DNA of 64,000 nt, from positions 124,001 through 188,000 of the forward strand of contig QHYK01000057.1 of the NCBI GenBank assembly GCA_003224085.1, given 5' to 3'. The stretch comes from Acidobacteriota bacterium (GTDB lineage Bacteria; Acidobacteriota; Terriglobia; Acidiferrales; UBA7541). The notes under the pieces are model-generated. The model was given only the letters and a program-made list of their open reading frames with translations, made no database searches and was not told the DNA's origin. The position numbers and the translations under genes are program-made. Positions 26,564 through 35,957 of the stretch are shown piece after piece (position 1 is the stretch's first letter; the number at the start of each line of letters is the position of its first letter).

Positions 26564-27886
26564 ATGGCCACGGTCGCAAAACCCACAATCCCAGGCAAAC
26601 AGATCGGAGCACCCCCGCTGGTACCGCGCATCGCTCCGCGCGAAGACCTTAACCCATTTCGCATCGCGCAAATTCAGTTCGATATGTCCGCGGAATTCCT
26701 AAAACTCGATCCCGGCCTGCGCCAAATCCTCCGCACCCCGAAGCGCGTTCTTGAGGTTTCCCTGCCCACAAAGATGGACAACGGCCAGGTGAAAGTCTTC
26801 ACCGGCTATCGCGTCCAGCACAACATCTCTCGCGGCCCCGGCAAAGGCGGCATCCGCTACCATCCCAACGTTACCCTCGACGAAGTGAAAGCTCTCGCCG
26901 TCTGGATGACCTGGAAAACAGCCACGGTGAACGTTCCCTTTGGCGGCGCCAAGGGTGGCGTCGTCTGCGACCCCAAGCGAATGTCCAAGAGCGAACTCGA
27001 GCGCATGACCCGTCGTTATGCCAGCGAGATCCTTCCGCTCATCGGCCCGGCGCAAGACATTCCGGCGCCAGACGTCTACACCGACGCGCAAACCATGGCC
27101 TGGATCATGGACACTTATGCTATGACCATCGGCCATGCGGCTCATGGCGTGGTCACCGGCAAGCCGGTTTCCATCGGAGGTTCCGAAGGGCGCGGCGAAG
27201 CGACGGCGCGCGGCCTGCTTTACGTGGTGGAAGAAGCCTGCAAGGTGAAAAAAATCCCGCTGCGCGGCGCGAGTGTCGCGATTCAGGGTTTTGGCAACGC
27301 CGGAGCCACCGCCGCCCGCCTGTTCGCCGAGAAGAAAGCCAAAATCGTGGCCCTCAGCGACACCCGGGGCGGGGTCACCAATTCCCGCGGCATCGATCCC
27401 ATCAAAGCCATGCGCTACAAGGAGCGTTCCGGCACAGTCGTTGGCATGCCCGGCGCTTCCCGCATTAGCAACGACGAGCTGCTTACCATGAAGTGCGACA
27501 TTCTTGTCCCCGCCGCGCTCGAAAACGTCATTACCCTGCACAACGCCGAGGCCGTCAAAGCCCGCATCGTCGCCGAAGCCGCTAACGGCCCTACCACGCC
27601 GCATGCTGACGAAATCCTGGCGCGCCGCGGCATCACAGTGCTCCCGGATATTCTGGCCAACGCCGGTGGCGTCACCGTGAGCTATTTCGAGTGGGTGCAG
27701 AACCAGGAAGGCCTCATGTGGGACGCTGACGAAGTCAACGCTCGGCTGCAAAAGGTCATGGTGCGCGCGTTCCAGGAAATGCTCGAAACCATGCGCAAGC
27801 ACCACGTTCCCCCGCGCGCCGGCGCCATGATTCTTGCTGTCGGCCGCGTCGCCGAAGCCACCCTCGTTCGCGGCCTCTTTCCATAA
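26564..27886 (+). CDS. Glu/Leu/Phe/Val-family dehydrogenase, probably glutamate dehydrogenase
   Basis: 440 residues. The N-terminal substrate domain carries GPGKGGIRYHP (92-101), TWKTATVNVPFGGAKGGV with the catalytic lysine region near K130, and PAPDVYTDAQTMAW; the NAD(P) domain has the GFGNAGATAA dinucleotide loop. Length and segments match hexameric glutamate dehydrogenases. The acidic residue that would set NAD versus NADP preference cannot be judged with certainty. ATG at 26564 follows AAAGGA; a TTG seven codons upstream overlaps that site. No obvious operon partner. Confidence 0.93.
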   Translation: MATVAKPTIPGKQIGAPPLVPRIAPREDLNPFRIAQIQFDMSAEFLKLDPGLRQILRTPKRVLEVSLPTKMDNGQVKVFTGYRVQHNISRGPGKGGIRYHPNVTLDEVKALAVWMTWKTATVNVPFGGAKGGVVCDPKRMSKSELERMTRRYASEILPLIGPAQDIPAPDVYTDAQTMAWIMDTYAMTIGHAAHGVVTGKPVSIGGSEGRGEATARGLLYVVEEACKVKKIPLRGASVAIQGFGNAGATAARLFAEKKAKIVALSDTRGGVTNSRGIDPIKAMRYKERSGTVVGMPGASRISNDELLTMKCDILVPAALENVITLHNAEAVKARIVAEAANGPTTPHADEILARRGITVLPDILANAGGVTVSYFEWVQNQEGLMWDADEVNARLQKVMVRAFQEMLETMRKHHVPPRAGAMILAVGRVAEATLVRGLFP

Positions 27887-28414
27887 TCTCTGCGGGAGTA
27901 AGCAATGGGAGTTCAGGCAGCGTCATCGGCCAGTCGGCTTGATTTGCCTTGCTGGTCCTGACGCTGTCTTATCCCCGGTATGGGCGTTCTTCGGCGCAGC
28001 CGTTTTCTTTCCTCAACTATGGTCGCTCCAAGCCGCTTACTTATGCTTGCCTGCCATTGCTTCCTGTGTTTTGAATCGAAACCTCCGGCTCAGACGAACC
28101 TCTAGATTTCTTCCGGCCGATTTCGAGTCGCGATTCCTGCATGAATTTCTTAATTTTTCCCTTGCGTTGGAAAAAATCTGCGCGTACATTCGCATTTGCC
28201 GGCGTGCTTCGAGGCCGCGGTAGAGAAATCGTCACGCGGAGTCGAGCGCAGCCGGCAATTTTCGCTTAGGGTAAGCAATTTTGGTGAATTAAGGGCCAAC
28301 GCGCTTCTGTCCGCAGGAATCTAAATGAAGTGCGGCGGCAAGCCGCAAGATGAAGGAAGTCGACAAACCGAAGTTGAAAGCCAGAAGTGGGAAGGAAAAC
28401 AAGAAAGCAACAAG
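27887..28414. other. 528-bp intergenic region between the dehydrogenase gene and thiD
   Basis: No gene found. CAGCGTCA (27918-27925) pairs with TGACGCTG (27959-27966) and an inner GGCCAG/CTGGTC can extend the stem, giving a long hairpin shortly after the dehydrogenase stop; it may act as a weak terminator. I searched by eye for a TPP riboswitch before thiD and saw none of its conserved segments. Confidence 0.45.
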
Positions 28415-29299
28415 ATGACCAACGGGCATAACGGCCATAGCGCCCCGCCGATCCTCTTGACCATCGCGGGGTTTGACCCCTCCTGCGGCGCGGGAACCGC
28501 TGCGGACTTGAAAACATTCGCCGCCCACGGCTGCTACGGCATTGCCGCCATCACCTCTCTGACCGTCCAGAACACCCAGGGAGTTGAAACCGTTCACGAC
28601 ACGCCTAGCGCTGAGCTTCGCGCGCAGCTCGAAGCGCTCGCAAAGGATTGCAGCATCGCCGCCGTGAAGATCGGCATGCTCGGCAACCGCGCCAACGCTG
28701 CCGCCACCGCGGAATTCCTCGATGCAAACAAATTCGCTCACGTCGTCCTGGACCCGATAATGAAATCCTCAGGCGGGACGGAACTTCTCGATCCTCCCGG
28801 GGTCAAGTTTGTGGCCACAGAAATGTTGAAGCGCGCCAGCGTGATTACGCCAAATGTTCCCGAAGCAGAGGTCTTGACTGGCCTGACCATCAAGGACGTG
28901 GCAGGCATGGAAGCAGCCGCGCGCAAACTCGTGGAGATGGGCGCCCGCGCGGTGATCGTCAAGGGCGGGCACATGGAAAAGGCCGTCGACGTCTTGTTCG
29001 ACGGCAGCGAAATGATGCCCCTGGTGGGCGACAAAGGCAAAGAGGAAACGCTCCACGGCACGGGCTGCACGTTTGCCTCGGCGCTTACAGCGCACCTGGC
29101 TGTTGGCCGTGGATTGCTCGAAGCCGCCACCCTCTCGAAAGCCTACGTGATGAAGGCCATTGAAAAGGCTTACCCCATCGGCAAGGGCCGCGTTCCCCTC
29201 GATCATTTCTACCGTCAGCGCATTGAGCCGCCCGCGCGCGGCATCCACGAAGTGCCCCAGCACGGTCTCCACCCCGCCGCCGAGCCCGCCACCCACTGA
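28415..29299 (+). CDS. thiD: Hydroxymethylpyrimidine/phosphomethylpyrimidine kinase
   Basis: 294 residues of the ribokinase-like ThiD family, which phosphorylates HMP twice for thiamine synthesis. Seen are LTIAGFDPSCGAGTAADLKTFAAHGCYG at the start, VKIGMLGN, VLDPIMKSSGG, TPNVPEAEVLTG, VIVKGGH and the catalytic anion-hole loop LHGTGCTFASAL. The tail beyond about residue 268 is an extra Pro/His-rich extension. The start at 28415 is preferred because GGAAGG lies upstream and family similarity begins there; the frame is open 30 codons further up. Confidence 0.95.
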   Translation: MTNGHNGHSAPPILLTIAGFDPSCGAGTAADLKTFAAHGCYGIAAITSLTVQNTQGVETVHDTPSAELRAQLEALAKDCSIAAVKIGMLGNRANAAATAEFLDANKFAHVVLDPIMKSSGGTELLDPPGVKFVATEMLKRASVITPNVPEAEVLTGLTIKDVAGMEAAARKLVEMGARAVIVKGGHMEKAVDVLFDGSEMMPLVGDKGKEETLHGTGCTFASALTAHLAVGRGLLEAATLSKAYVMKAIEKAYPIGKGRVPLDHFYRQRIEPPARGIHEVPQHGLHPAAEPATH

Positions 29300-29374
29300 G
29301 GCTTATTACCGGCTCGGGGGCCTCCCTTTCGATGGCAGTCTCTCTGTGGTTTCCGTGTCTTTGCGTTGGGATTC

Positions 29375-30649
29375 TTAGTTTTTGTAGACCACTTGTCCGT
29401 CAACAATCGTAGCGATCGGTCGGCCCTTGAACTTCCGCCCATCAAAAGGCGAATTCCGTGATTTGCTTGACGACTCCTCCACTCTGTACGTCCAGGCGTG
29501 GTCCGCTGAAAAAACTGTCAGGTCGGCCGCTTGGCCCGCAGCAATCTGGCGCTCCATCCCCAGGACCCGCGCCGGACCTGTCGCGAACAGCTCAATCATG
29601 CGCATCAGCGAAAGCTTCCCCGAATGCACCAGTTGTTCCAGCGCCAGCGCCAGCGCCGTTTCGAACCCCAGCACACCAAACGGCGCGCGGTCAAACTCCA
29701 CATCTTTCAGCGCCGGCTCGTGCGGCGCGTGATCGGTCGCAATCGCGTCCACCGTCCCGTCCGCCAGCCCTTCCAACAGCGCCACCCGGTCCTCGCGCGC
29801 CGCCAGCGGCGGATTCATCTTGAACCGAGAATCGTACGTCACGTCCTCATCGATCAGCGTGAAGTGGTGCGGCGTCACTTCGCAGGTTACCCGCAACCCG
29901 CGCGACTTTGCCCAGCGCACCTGTTCGATCGATGCTTTCGCCGAAAGGTGCGCGATATGCACACGCGCCCCGGTCAATTCCGCCAGTTGCACGTCGCGCC
30001 CCACGCAAACCGACTCCGCCGCCGCTGGCATTCCGCGCAGTCCCAGCCGCGTCGAACTTACCCCCTCGCGCATCACCGCACCCGCCGCAAGCGAAACGTC
30101 TTCCGCATGCTCAATCACCGGCAAGTCCAGCGACCGGCAATAATCCATCACCTGCCGCGCCAGCTTGGCCGTCGCGATGGGCTTGCCGTCGTCGGAAACC
30201 GCCACGATGCCCGCCTCTTTCATCCCCGCAATTTCCGAAATCGCCTCGCCTTTGCTCCCGAGTGACGCCGCGCCAATCGGCCACACTCGCACGCTGCCCG
30301 TAGCCTTCGCCCGGTCCAGAATGAATCGCGTCACCGAGGCATTGTCATTCACCGGCTTTGTATTCGGCATGCAGCATACTGCCGTGAAGCCTCCGTGCGC
30401 CGCCGCGCGTGTTCCCGTCTCAATCGTTTCGGACGATTCCTGCCCCGGCTCACGCAGGTGCGCGTGCAAATCAATGAACCCGGGCGCGACAATCAGGCCT
30501 TTCGCGTCAAATACTTCCGCACCTGGAGCGGTCCGAGTTTTCCCGGTGAGAGCCACCTCTTTTATCTTTTCCCCGTCCAGCAACACGTCCAGCGCCGCAT
30601 CCGTTTTGCTGGCCGGATCTATCACCCGACCGTTTCTAACCAGTAGCAT
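29375..30649 (-). CDS. pyrC: Dihydroorotase (type I)
   Basis: 424 residues, a class I dihydroorotase that closes carbamoyl-aspartate to dihydroorotate. The metal-binding HxH is at H62/H64 in GFIDLHAHLREPGQ; MPNTKPV, VIEHAED, HIAHLSA, CEVTPHHF and ATDHAPHE supply the other ligands and the catalytic aspartate. ATG at 30649 lies 14 bp inside the end of pyrB, so the two are translationally linked. Third gene of a pyrR-pyrB-pyrC unit. In bacteria of this type the enzyme often associates with PyrB. Confidence 0.96.
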   Translation of the reverse strand: MLLVRNGRVIDPASKTDAALDVLLDGEKIKEVALTGKTRTAPGAEVFDAKGLIVAPGFIDLHAHLREPGQESSETIETGTRAAAHGGFTAVCCMPNTKPVNDNASVTRFILDRAKATGSVRVWPIGAASLGSKGEAISEIAGMKEAGIVAVSDDGKPIATAKLARQVMDYCRSLDLPVIEHAEDVSLAAGAVMREGVSSTRLGLRGMPAAAESVCVGRDVQLAELTGARVHIAHLSAKASIEQVRWAKSRGLRVTCEVTPHHFTLIDEDVTYDSRFKMNPPLAAREDRVALLEGLADGTVDAIATDHAPHEPALKDVEFDRAPFGVLGFETALALALEQLVHSGKLSLMRMIELFATGPARVLGMERQIAAGQAADLTVFSADHAWTYRVEESSSKSRNSPFDGRKFKGRPIATIVDGQVVYKN

Positions 30650-31661
30650 TCGCGGATTCCTTGGATTTCTTATCAGCACGCACATCAAAAGACACGGCTT
30701 TCCCTTCCAAAGCCGGATGCTCTCCGCCTTCCGAGGCGCCCGCTATCAATAGATAGAGGATGGCCATCCGCACCGCCACGCCATTGGTCACCTGTTCAAG
30801 CACGCAGGACTGCGGTCCGTCCGCGACGTCCGGCGTAATCTCCATGCCGCGATTGATCGGCCCGGGATGCAACACAATCGCGTCGCGATGAGCCCGCTTC
30901 AGCCGTTCGGCATTCAATTGATACAGCAAAATGTAGTCGTTTGCCGATAGCGGCGGATCGTTCAGCCGCTCCGTCTGCACCCGCAACATGATGATGACGT
31001 GCGCGCCCGCCAACGCCTCTTCCATCTTGTAAACGCAGCGGATGGGCACGCCCGGGGCGATTTTCTCCAGCTCGCGCGGCACCCAAATCGCCGGCCCGCA
31101 AAGCGTGAACCTGCACCCAAATTTTCCCAGCAAGTGAATGTTCGAACGCGCTACGCGGCTGTGCAAAATGTCCCCGAGAATCGTTACCTTGAGATTCTCG
31201 ATCGTTCCCAGGCGGTCCCGAATTGTCAGTGCGTCCAGCAACCCCTGCGAAGGATGCTCGTGCGCGCCGTCCCCCGCGTTCACCACCGGAACGTCCAGAT
31301 GCCGCGCCACATAATCCGCGGCGCCCGAAGCCGAGTGCCGCATCACCAGGCAATCCGGCTTCATGGCGTTCAAGTTGAACGCCGTGTCCAGCAGCGTCTC
31401 GCCCTTTTTGATGCTCGACGCTTCGGCCTGCAGGTTCATGGTGTCCGCGCCGAGCCGCGAGGCCGCCGCCCCGAAGCTGATGCGCGTGCGCGTCGAGTTT
31501 TCGAAAAACGCCAGCGCTACGCTCTTGCCGCGTAGCGTCGCCAGTTTCTTCAGCGGATGCTTCTGAATCTCCTGGAAAGGTTTGCTTTGGTCAAGAAGAA
31601 ATCTGAGTTCGTCCGCCGTGAGCGGTTCCAGAGCGAGCAGATCGCGGAAGCGGTAGGTCAA
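30636..31661 (-). CDS. pyrB: Aspartate carbamoyltransferase catalytic chain
   Basis: 341 residues; PyrB joins carbamoyl phosphate and aspartate in the first pyrimidine-specific step. The carbamoyl-phosphate loop FFENSTRTR is at 52-60, with VNAGDGAHEHPSQGLLDALT, GDILHSRVARSN and LHPGPINRG further on. The extension after about residue 318 is non-conserved and Lys/Glu-rich. No pyrI regulatory chain is seen. It lies 268 bp downstream of pyrR and overlaps pyrC by 14 bp. Confidence 0.97.
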   Translation of the reverse strand: MTYRFRDLLALEPLTADELRFLLDQSKPFQEIQKHPLKKLATLRGKSVALAFFENSTRTRISFGAAASRLGADTMNLQAEASSIKKGETLLDTAFNLNAMKPDCLVMRHSASGAADYVARHLDVPVVNAGDGAHEHPSQGLLDALTIRDRLGTIENLKVTILGDILHSRVARSNIHLLGKFGCRFTLCGPAIWVPRELEKIAPGVPIRCVYKMEEALAGAHVIIMLRVQTERLNDPPLSANDYILLYQLNAERLKRAHRDAIVLHPGPINRGMEITPDVADGPQSCVLEQVTNGVAVRMAILYLLIAGASEGGEHPALEGKAVSFDVRADKKSKESANATG

Positions 31662-31755
31662 TGTACCGGCTCAGATTTTAGCAACATGCCCAAAAATTCT
31701 ACAACCTGTCATTCCGAGGGCCGACTTGCTGCCGCATGCCAGTCGATCCTTGGCA

Positions 31756-31823
31756 AACTTGGGGGTTCTCTCTCTCCCCAACCTTAACCGCTATTCTCAG
31801 GTCGCGGTCTTCCGCGGCCTGAG
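31756..31823. promoter_or_regulatory. Two hairpins in the pyrR-pyrB gap
   Basis: CTCAGGTCGCGG (31796-31807) and CCGCGGCCTGAG (31812-31823) form a 12-bp stem with a TCTT loop; read on the plus strand it has one G-U pair, on the minus strand one mismatch. TTGGGG (31759-31764) and CCCCAA (31776-31781) form a second stem. They sit where a pyrimidine attenuator could be, but neither is followed by a T-run on the minus strand and no PyrR-binding consensus was recognised. Confidence 0.4.
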
Positions 31824-31929
31824 GCGCGGATGGTGCGCCCCCGCGCTTGGCCGGAGCGGAGGGAACTGCTTTTTTTGAGCGATGGCAATTCCCCGCAAGA
31901 CTCAGATTCCTGCCGAAGGCGGCCAAAAA

Positions 31930-32478
31930 CTAATCCACGCGATCGACGAGCATCACTCGTTCTTCTTTGTCAATCTCCCGCAGCCTCACTTCAATGATTT
32001 CCGTGTTGCTGGTCTGTACCTGCCGCCCGGTGTATTGCGCCTCGATGGGCATCTCGCGGTGCCCACGGTCAATTAGCACGCATAGCCTCACGCGCTTGGG
32101 CCTCCCCAGGTCGAAAATGCCATTCATCGCCGACCGAATCGTCCGTCCTGTATACAGCACATCGTCTACCAGCACCAAATCCATATTGTCGACGCCGAAG
32201 GGAATGTCCGAAGAGCGCAGCACCGCCTGCGGCGCGACTTTCGAAAGGTCGTCGCGGTACAAGGTAATGTCCAGCACGCCCACCGGCACTTCCACGCCGT
32301 CGATCCCGCCCATGGCTTGCGCAATTCGCTGTGCCAGCGGCACTCCCCTCCGCACGATGCCGACGAGCGCCAGGCGTTTCGTGCCCCCGCTCTTTTCCAC
32401 GATTTCGTGCGCCAGCCGCTGCAACGTCCGGTCGATTTCCTCCGCGGACATCAATTGTGCTTTTTCGACAATGCGCAT
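31930..32478 (-). CDS. pyrR: Bifunctional pyr operon regulator/uracil phosphoribosyltransferase
   Basis: 182 residues with a type I phosphoribosyltransferase fold. The PRPP loop VLVDDVLYTGRTIR is at 102-115 and the flexible loop LYRDDLSK near 73-80. PyrR proteins bind UMP/UTP and nascent pyr mRNA to cause attenuation, and carry weak uracil phosphoribosyltransferase activity. The ATG at 32478 matches the usual PyrR N-terminus; the frame is open 20 codons more. It heads the pyrR-pyrB-pyrC unit. Confidence 0.95.
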   Translation of the reverse strand: MRIVEKAQLMSAEEIDRTLQRLAHEIVEKSGGTKRLALVGIVRRGVPLAQRIAQAMGGIDGVEVPVGVLDITLYRDDLSKVAPQAVLRSSDIPFGVDNMDLVLVDDVLYTGRTIRSAMNGIFDLGRPKRVRLCVLIDRGHREMPIEAQYTGRQVQTSNTEIIEVRLREIDKEERVMLVDRVD

Positions 32479-32671
32479 GGGTCGCGTAATCGTATCATTG
32501 GTGCCCGCCGCGCGGTCAATTGGGCGTCCCGCGAGCATTCACTCTGCGCCGTAATAAGTGGACGGGTGCGCAGCTCGCGCCTGTCCAGAACCGTTGCATC
32601 TCAGCGGAATTGAACAAAGCAACAGGAAGGCCGTGATACACTGCGCCGTCGCACCGGGAGGACCACTGGCC

Positions 32672-34459
32672 ATGTCATGCGGGGCGGGAAGCTCATTCCA
32701 ACGCGGAGGGATAAAGGTTACAGCGCTTCTCTCACTGCTTGTGTGTCATCCTCTGTTAGCTCGGACACAAGGCGCAACCGCTGGCGCCCCAACGATCCAG
32801 ACAAGGCCCGCCAAGTCTTCCGACCGACCGAAACTCGTGGTCCTCCTGGTCGTCGACCAGATGCGCGCCGACTATGTCGACAAGTTTCGTTTTCAGTGGA
32901 CCGGGGGCCTGAAGCGCCTCGTCGAAGAAGGTGCGTGGTTCCGCGACGCTGCCTTCCCCTACGCCGCCACGGAAACCTGCGTGGGCCACGCCACCATCTC
33001 CACCGGCGCCTTTCCCGCCACCCACGGCATGGTCGCCAACGCCTGGTGGGACCGCGATGCGAAGAAACTCACAACTTGCACCGCCGACCCCAGCGTGAAA
33101 AACATCGGCTACCTTGGCGCCACTCCGCAGGGTGGCGATTCCGCCTGGCGCATGGCTGTGCCGTCGTTCGCCGAGGAATTGAAATTTCAAACTGGCGGCG
33201 CCACCCGCATCGTCTCCTTCTCCCTCAAAGCCCGCGCCGCCATCACCATGGCCGGCCACAAAGCCGACGTGGTCACGTGGTTTGATAGCGGCAACTGGGC
33301 CAGTTCGACTCCTTACACCGTCGAGCCCTTCATCGAGGAGCAAGCCAAGGCGCATCCCCCGAAATCAGACTTCGGCAAGACCTGGGCGCCCTCGCTCCCT
33401 GAGAAATCCTACTTATACAGTGAAAAGGCCCTCGGTGCTGTTCCCCCCGACGGCTGGGACCTCGCCTTTCCTCATCCCCTTCGCGGAAAAACCGGTGCCG
33501 GTGCACCTGACGCCGCCTTTTTCAGCCAGTGGGCCTGCAGCCCTTATGCCGATACCGCACTGACAGAAGTTGCGCTCAAAGCCGTCGACGCCTTGCAACT
33601 TGGCAACGCAACCGGAACCGATTTTCTCGCCATCAGCTATTCCACGGTGGATTACGTCGGCCATGCCTTCGGGCCTCGCAGCCGCGAAATTCAGGACGTT
33701 CTCATTCGCCTGGACAAGGATGTCGGCAACCTCCTCACTCACTTAGATCAAAAAGTTGGCCGCGGAAATTACGTCGTCGCGCTTAGCGCCGACCACGGCG
33801 TCGTTCCCGTTCCGGAAGACATGCAAACCACCGGTGCGGACGCGGGTTTGCTGCGTTTGCCCGAACTCCAAGACAAGATCGAAAAAGCTCTTGAGCCGTT
33901 TCACTTGCCCAAGCCGGCCGTTGCCTCTGTCAATGGCAGCGACGTTTATTTTGTGTCGGACGTTTATGAAAAGTTGCAGCACGATCCTGCCGCCATGCAG
34001 GCCGTCATCGAAGCGGCGCTGTCGCAACCCGGCGTCGCCGCCGTCTATCGCGCTGACGAATTAGCCAACCGGCCCGCGACGCAGAGCCCCTTGCTTCGCG
34101 CCTTCGCCCTGAACTATTTCCCCGGGCGCAGCGGCGACCTGTTGATTGTTCCAAGACCCTACTGGTTGTTGGATAGCACTCCGATAGGAAAACCTCGCAC
34201 CTACGGCACCGGCCACGGCGTGCCTTACAACTACGACCAACACGTTCCTGTCCTGTTCATGGGCTATGGAATCCAGCCCGGCGAATACTTTCAGTCCATC
34301 ACTCCTGCGGACATCGCACCCACGTTCGCCGCTCTCTGTGGCATCACCCTTGCCCCGCGCGACGGCCACGTCCTCTCCGAAGCCCTGAGGAAATCCCAGC
34401 CGACACCCGTCACCGCAACCCGAGCACCTGCAGGCATCCGACACTCGTCTCACGACTGA
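32672..34459 (+). CDS. Exported alkaline phosphatase-superfamily enzyme (PafA-like)
   Basis: 595 residues with a signal peptide (about 1-33). The phosphatase core has the metal aspartate D62 in VVDQMRADY and the nucleophile motif ETCVGHATISTG, with T102 at the expected position; the later YSTVDYVGHAFGP and LSADHGVVPVPED segments supply the other metal ligands, and a GHGVPYNYDQHVPVLF segment supplies the last. This fits the PafA/type I phosphodiesterase group of phosphate-monoester hydrolases. ATG at 32672 follows GGGAGGACC and yields the signal peptide; the frame is open 38 codons upstream. Divergent from pyrR. Confidence 0.88.
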   Translation: MSCGAGSSFQRGGIKVTALLSLLVCHPLLARTQGATAGAPTIQTRPAKSSDRPKLVVLLVVDQMRADYVDKFRFQWTGGLKRLVEEGAWFRDAAFPYAATETCVGHATISTGAFPATHGMVANAWWDRDAKKLTTCTADPSVKNIGYLGATPQGGDSAWRMAVPSFAEELKFQTGGATRIVSFSLKARAAITMAGHKADVVTWFDSGNWASSTPYTVEPFIEEQAKAHPPKSDFGKTWAPSLPEKSYLYSEKALGAVPPDGWDLAFPHPLRGKTGAGAPDAAFFSQWACSPYADTALTEVALKAVDALQLGNATGTDFLAISYSTVDYVGHAFGPRSREIQDVLIRLDKDVGNLLTHLDQKVGRGNYVVALSADHGVVPVPEDMQTTGADAGLLRLPELQDKIEKALEPFHLPKPAVASVNGSDVYFVSDVYEKLQHDPAAMQAVIEAALSQPGVAAVYRADELANRPATQSPLLRAFALNYFPGRSGDLLIVPRPYWLLDSTPIGKPRTYGTGHGVPYNYDQHVPVLFMGYGIQPGEYFQSITPADIAPTFAALCGITLAPRDGHVLSEALRKSQPTPVTATRAPAGIRHSSHD

Positions 34460-34511
34460 CGAGTCACCCGTCACGTGACCTGTATTCCGAGTCCGTGTTA
34501 TTCTCCCTGAA

Positions 34512-35450
34512 GTGACTCCCGCCCGCGCGGTCGACTTAAGTGTGCAGATTGGCGCGTTGCGCCTGCGGAATCCTATTCTCGCCGCCAGCGGCACCTTCGG
34601 TTACGGCGTCGAATTCGCCCACCTCGTCAACCTGAACCGCCTTGGGGGCTTGGTCACGAAAGGCCTCTCCCTGGAGCCCATTGAGGGAGCGCCTCCGCCG
34701 CGGCTCTACCCCACCCCCTCCGGCATGCTCAATGCCGTAGGCCTCCAGAACGTGGGCGTGCGCGCCTTCGTGGCCGAAAAACTCCCGGCACTGAGAGAAT
34801 TCGATACCGCCGTCATCGCCAACGTTTTCGGTTACACCCTCGAAGATTATGTCGAGGTGATTCAGGTCCTCGAAAGTGCCGAGGGGCTAGCTGGCTATGA
34901 ACTGAATATCTCCTGCCCAAACGTCAAGAGGGGAGGTAGGCAGTTCGGCAGCGACCCCAGTCAGGTCTCCGAAGTCGTGGGAGCTGCACGAAAAGCAGCC
35001 ACGAACCGGCCTCTCTGGGTCAAACTATCCCCCCTTGTTGCAGATATTGGCGTTATCGCACAGGCGGCTGAAGAAGCCGGAGCCGACACCCTCACGGTGG
35101 CAAATACTTATCCCGCAATGGCGCTCGATTTCCGCACCGGAAGGTCTCGGCTAGGGTGTCCGACCGGGGGTCTTTCCGGACCGGCCATTAAACCCATCAC
35201 TTTGAGGCTCGTATGGGAAACTCGGAAGGCGACTCGGTCACCAATTATAGGTCTGGGAGGCATCGAGACGGTAGACGACGTGCTTGAATACGTCTCCGTA
35301 GGCGCGTCGGCAGTACAGGTCGGAACGGCCAGTTTTGCTGACCCCAAGGCCAGCGAGCGGCTGGTTGATGCCCTCCCCAGCGCGCTCATGGAAGCTAACA
35401 TACTTAGTGTCAACGAGTTACGCGATCGCCCCCTTGCAGAAAACAGTTGA
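34512..35450 (+). CDS. pyrD: Dihydroorotate dehydrogenase, class 1 (probably 1B)
   Basis: 312 residues; oxidises dihydroorotate to orotate with FMN. It starts VQIGALRLRNPILAASGTFGYG and has the catalytic cysteine C135 in NISCPNVKRGG, WVKLSPLVADI, TVANTYPAMALD and the phosphate-binding IGLGGIETVDDVLEYV and VQVGTA. The absence of an N-terminal membrane helix and the KRGG-QFG segment fit class 1B, which needs the iron-sulfur subunit PyrK; none is next to it. GTG start at 34512, 52 bp after the phosphatase gene. Confidence 0.95.
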   Translation: MTPARAVDLSVQIGALRLRNPILAASGTFGYGVEFAHLVNLNRLGGLVTKGLSLEPIEGAPPPRLYPTPSGMLNAVGLQNVGVRAFVAEKLPALREFDTAVIANVFGYTLEDYVEVIQVLESAEGLAGYELNISCPNVKRGGRQFGSDPSQVSEVVGAARKAATNRPLWVKLSPLVADIGVIAQAAEEAGADTLTVANTYPAMALDFRTGRSRLGCPTGGLSGPAIKPITLRLVWETRKATRSPIIGLGGIETVDDVLEYVSVGASAVQVGTASFADPKASERLVDALPSALMEANILSVNELRDRPLAENS

Positions 35451-35475
35451 CAGAGCGAGGTTTTTCTGCTACACT
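35447..35475 (+). promoter_or_regulatory. Sigma-70-type promoter for rlpA-like gene
   Basis: TTGACA (35447-35452), a 17-base spacer and TACACT (35470-35475). It overlaps the pyrD stop and sits 32 bp before the ATG of the next gene, so rlpA and pyrF can be transcribed independently of pyrD. Confidence 0.7.
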
Positions 35476-35507
35476 TTTTTGTAGTTTTGTAGCACAAAAC
35501 ACACACT

Positions 35508-35933
35508 ATGAGACATCGACTCTTCATGATCTGGGCTGCGTTTCGGTGGGTGCTTCTCATGTTCCTCATCGCTCCGGGGATGGAAGCTCCCCTCGTGGCG
35601 CACTTAAGTCAACCGATAAAGCCGATTAAGACCTGGGCTGGGAATGCCAGTTGGTATGGCCCCGGCTTCAATGGCCGCAAGACCGCCAACGGCGAGATTT
35701 TCTCAACCGAGGCTTTGACCGCCGCACACCCCAACCTCCCCTTCGGTTCCCTAGTTCGTGTCGTCAATCCCCGCAGCGGCAAGTTTGAACTGGTACGTAT
35801 CAATGACCGGGGGCCCTATCAAGAAGGGCGTGAAATTGATGTATCCTATCGTGTCGCCCGGAAACTTGGTTTAATCCACGCGGGCGTGAGCCAGGTCCGG
35901 CTCGAGCTGATGGAGTTGCCCGAGAAGCGCTGA
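35508..35933 (+). CDS. RlpA-like double-psi beta-barrel exported protein
   Basis: 141 residues: a signal peptide or anchor (about 1-27) and a double-psi beta-barrel domain (about 45-137). The family segments ASWYGPGFNGRKTANGE, LPFGSLVRVVN, VRINDRGPY and EIDVSYRVARKLG are complete and include the putative catalytic aspartate of INDRGP. RlpA proteins act on peptidoglycan denuded of stem peptides at the septum; here there is no SPOR domain, so it is the short form. It sits between pyrD and pyrF, with its own promoter. Confidence 0.9.
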   Translation: MRHRLFMIWAAFRWVLLMFLIAPGMEAPLVAHLSQPIKPIKTWAGNASWYGPGFNGRKTANGEIFSTEALTAAHPNLPFGSLVRVVNPRSGKFELVRINDRGPYQEGREIDVSYRVARKLGLIHAGVSQVRLELMELPEKR

Positions 35934-35957
35934 CCCCGAAGGAGGCCGGGGTCAACT

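Noticed and set aside
27887-28414. A thiamine (TPP) riboswitch before thiD
   Set aside because: None of its conserved sequence blocks was seen.
31662-31929. A PyrR-binding RNA hairpin with the known loop consensus
   Set aside because: The stems present do not have the conserved loop or a following T-run on the coding strand.
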